This document shows positions 6,107 to 7,206 of a stretch of 7,206 bases of DNA, piece after piece. Source of the stretch: CAYWTX01 sp964461295 (GTDB lineage Bacteria > Planctomycetota > Phycisphaerae > SM23-33). The translations under genes and the position numbers were made by a program. The stretch is from NCBI GenBank assembly GCA_964461295.1, contig CAYWTX010000568.1, positions 1 through 7,206 of the forward strand, read 5' to 3'. Numbering within the stretch: position 1 is the first letter of the stretch; each line of letters begins with the position of its first letter. The notes beneath the pieces are model-generated. The model had not been told where the DNA came from and did no database searches. It was given only the letters and a program-made list of their open reading frames with translations.

Positions 6107-6574
6107 TTGCCGGAACGGGAGCATATGGGACCGGCGGTTGGGCTTGCTGGCAGAGGGAGCACCTGTGTGGCAGTGGTGTGCTCCGACATGCGGGAGGCTA
6201 ACGAGGTAGGCCGTCAGTTGGGAGTCTCGGAGGCTGCGTGTCTGGTGACGTACTTCCGCAGCCAGGATCTTCTGCTGAACAGCCCCGTCGCGAAGGTGGC
6301 CATGGTGGTCTTGGCTTCGGAGGATCCTCCACCGGTGCTGCGGGCCCTGCTGGCTTTGTTGCGGCATCGACTGCCGCACTGCCCGGTGACGGTGGTTGCA
6401 GACTCCGGCTGCGGCGAACACGAGCGGGTTGCCCGGGATGGTGCGGCGATGTTCCTCGTTCGCCCCGTATCGACGGAGCAATGGGCAGGCGTGCTCAGCA
6501 ACGTTATGCGGCTTGCGTCGGCCCCGGCCGGCGAGGCGGTCCCGAAGCGGGACCGGACGTTCTTGACAAGTTAA
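6107..6574 (+). CDS. Pseudo-receiver protein (receiver-like fold lacking phosphorylation residues)
   Basis: This 155-residue soluble protein is not one I recognise as a named family. Its alternating pattern looks like a CheY-type receiver: strand 1 VAVVCSD (21-27), strand 3 KVAMVVLAS (63-71), strand 4 PVTVVAD (93-99), and strand 5 FLVRPVS (116-122) with the conserved Pro but Arg in place of the invariant Lys. The end of strand 3 carries Ala-Ser where the phosphoacceptor Asp should be, and the usual acidic pair after strand 1 is reduced to one Asp. It should therefore not be phosphorylated in the ordinary way and may act by protein contact. The TTG start at 6107 rests on GAGGAG 7 nt upstream; ATG 6125 is possible. 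It is driven by the -24/-12 promoter at 6063-6078. Because the nearby activator has no receiver of its own, this protein could be a partner or feedback modulator of it. That role is inference. Confidence 0.75.
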   Translation: MPEREHMGPAVGLAGRGSTCVAVVCSDMREANEVGRQLGVSEAACLVTYFRSQDLLLNSPVAKVAMVVLASEDPPPVLRALLALLRHRLPHCPVTVVADSGCGEHERVARDGAAMFLVRPVSTEQWAGVLSNVMRLASAPAGEAVPKRDRTFLTS

Positions 6575-6576
6575 GA

Positions 6577-6635
6577 CTTCGAGGCGATTTGGCGCCCGCA
6601 CCAAGGCTTCTGCTCGCGGGCGACGAAGGACCTCG
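6577..6635 (+). other. Nested hairpin just after the pseudo-receiver gene
   Basis: CGCCCGC (6593-6599) pairs with GCGGGCG (6616-6622) across 16 nt. Outside it CGAGG (6580-6584) can pair with CCTCG (6631-6635), or alternatively CTTCG (6577-6581) with CGAAG (6624-6628). No T-run follows, so it is not a simple terminator. It may be the 5' part of the structured RNA described next, or the 3' end of the gene's mRNA. Confidence 0.4.
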
Positions 6636-6649
6636 TGTAAGCCTCACTG

Positions 6650-6873
6650 CGAGAGGTTCACACCATCCATTGGAGCCGCAAACAAGCGGGGATGAGCGCC
6701 CGCTTGAGGTCGCCTTCTTCCTCCTGTGGCGACCTGAGGCAAAGTGAACTTCTCGAGGTAGGGGTCTTTGAGAGGCCATCGCGGGAACCGGCGGCGCCAA
6801 ACGCCTGCCGGGAAGCTCTGGTTCCTCCTCCCCCAGAGTCTCGCTCTCATGGCCTCTTGACGGGACCTCTACC
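6650..6873 (+). ncRNA. Candidate structured RNA: three-way junction followed by long compound hairpin
   Basis: Stem P1 (6650-6661 with 6744-6755) has 12 pairs including one G-U. It encloses two back-to-back 8-bp hairpins, P2 (6683-6690/6699-6706) and P3 (6707-6714/6728-6735), making a three-way junction. One base later P4 (6757-6766/6864-6873, 10 pairs, one G-U) continues into P5 (6768-6779/6849-6860, 12 pairs, two G-U). P5 encloses P6 (6788-6796/6802-6811, 9 pairs with one bulged T) and P7 (6815-6821/6833-6839, 7 pairs, closing pair G-U). All four non-Watson-Crick pairs in P1, P4 and P5 are G-U on the plus strand; on the minus strand they would be A-C mismatches. A terminator-like hairpin with T8 follows in the same direction. 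It lacks the signature motifs I know for RNase P RNA, tmRNA, SRP RNA and group II domain V. It may be a 3' UTR of the pseudo-receiver mRNA or a separate RNA. Confidence 0.55.
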
Positions 6874-6881
6874 AAGGCGAA

Positions 6882-6928
6882 GGGCGACGGCGATGCCTTG
6901 AGCAAGCATTGTCTCGCCCATTTTTTTT
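6882..6928 (+). terminator. Intrinsic terminator with T8 run
   Basis: GGGCGA (6882-6887) pairs with TCGCCC (6914-6919). Inside, ATGCCTTG (6893-6900) pairs with CAAGCAT (6903-6909) with one bulged C. Eight T's follow at 6921-6928. This is the only hairpin plus T-tract in the window and it reads on the plus strand. It would end transcripts carrying the pseudo-receiver gene and/or the structured element before it. Confidence 0.55.
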
Positions 6929-7131
6929 CCCCCTTCCGGCTCTTGCGCACGTGGTCGGCCAGGTCAGGTTGCGTGGGGATTGCCCCATTGTCGTCGACGC
7001 CTTCCTCAGAAGCCGCAAAATGCGTGTGCCGCTCAAGAATTCGTAGGTTCGCATCTTAGCCCCGAAGGGGCGTCGAGGATCTAGACATAATGGATTGACC
7101 TGCCCCAGTCTCAAGGCCGTGGGTTACGCTT
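6929..7131. other. Spacer before the second sigma-54 promoter
   Basis: No gene is supportable. Two small hairpins are visible: TGGGG/CCCCA (6974-6978/6983-6987), and CCCC/GGGG around GAA in a TAGCCCCGAAGGGGCG motif near 7058-7073, a type common in planctomycete intergenic repeats. CAGGTCA (6960-6966) is also complementary to TGACCTG near 7096-7102, which may be chance. Confidence 0.4.
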
Positions 7132-7147
7132 TGGCCAGCGTGTTGCC
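7132..7147 (+). promoter_or_regulatory. Second sigma-54 (-24/-12) promoter
   Basis: TGGCCAGCGTGTTGCC carries the invariant GG (7133-7134) and GC (7145-7146) at exactly 10 bp spacing, with TGGC and TTGC intact; the central ACG part of the -24 box is changed to CAG. Transcription would start near 7158, about 26 nt ahead of a strong ribosome site and ATG. It is the second such promoter in about 1.1 kb. Confidence 0.65.
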
Positions 7148-7183
7148 GGTCAGAGGCAGAGCCACATTGAGAAGGAGCAGGTC

Positions 7184-7206
7184 ATGCAGGAGTCTACCGT
7201 TCACGT
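7184..7206 (+). CDS. Start of an unidentified gene, cut by the window edge
   Basis: ATG at 7184 follows AAGGAG (7172-7177) with a 6-nt spacer, an excellent ribosome binding site. Only seven full codons are visible (MQESTVH), too few to name the product. The sigma-54 promoter at 7132-7147 is spaced correctly to drive it. It may be the main target gene of the activator encoded at 4613-5656. Confidence 0.6.

Noticed and set aside
6650..6873. Retron msr/msd, integron attC site or transposon-encoded omega RNA
   Set aside because: No reverse transcriptase, integrase, IscB or TnpB gene is visible, no attC core sites were seen, and the structured block ends 255 bp before the next gene start.
6504..6950. 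Minus-strand open frame of 148 codons, and a shorter one at 6644-6850, over the structured region
   Set aside because: Composition is Arg/Ser/Pro-rich without motifs, and the base-paired stems with plus-strand G-U pairs explain the sequence better.
6869..7114. Minus-strand open frame of 81 codons
   Set aside because: It reads through the poly-T terminator and has no ribosome site or recognisable domain.
1..7206. tRNA, rRNA or CRISPR array
   Set aside because: No T-loop-type GGTTCGAATCC context with a matching acceptor stem, no rRNA-like segment, and no regularly spaced 25-40-bp repeats were found.

Overview
The window is GC-rich and bacterial. The gene set (an HK plus REC-REC-GGDEF operon and a receiver-less sigma-54 activator), together with GC-rich degenerate intergenic repeats, fits a planctomycete-like environmental genome. 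No marker gene is present, so that placement is an inference of low to moderate confidence.

Layout. Positions 1-1207 hold no intact gene. They contain a short remnant resembling the start of a heparinase II/III-like secreted enzyme (187-354), cut off by GGGGACA-type repeats (364-475). They also hold a ~19-bp GC-rich tandem repeat ending in a perfect 16-bp hairpin (672-778) and a short stem-loop repeat (1081-1135). Positions 1208-4412 (minus strand) are a two-gene signalling operon: a membrane histidine kinase and, overlapping it by 47 bp, a response regulator with two receivers and an active-type GGDEF domain (diguanylate cyclase). Diverging from it at 4613-5656 is a sigma-54 activator (AAA+ plus Fis helix-turn-helix) with no receiver domain, preceded by a good sigma-70 promoter (4491-4519).

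Positions 5657-6062 are non-coding, with one notable palindrome (5759-5768). A -24/-12 (sigma-54) promoter at 6063-6078 then sits just ahead of a 155-residue protein (6107-6574) that looks like a receiver domain without its phosphorylation residues. A second -24/-12 promoter (7132-7147) precedes a gene that begins at 7184 and runs off the window. Both fit in spacing with a strong Shine-Dalgarno and start codon, so the activator plausibly drives them as a local regulon.

Between these two promoters, positions 6576-6928 form an unexplained, densely base-paired stretch: a three-way junction, a long compound hairpin, and a terminator-like hairpin with eight T's. In the three long stems every non-Watson-Crick pair is G-U when read on the plus strand, which points to a plus-strand structured RNA. 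This RNA and the sigma-54/pseudo-receiver module around it are the most novel parts of the window.
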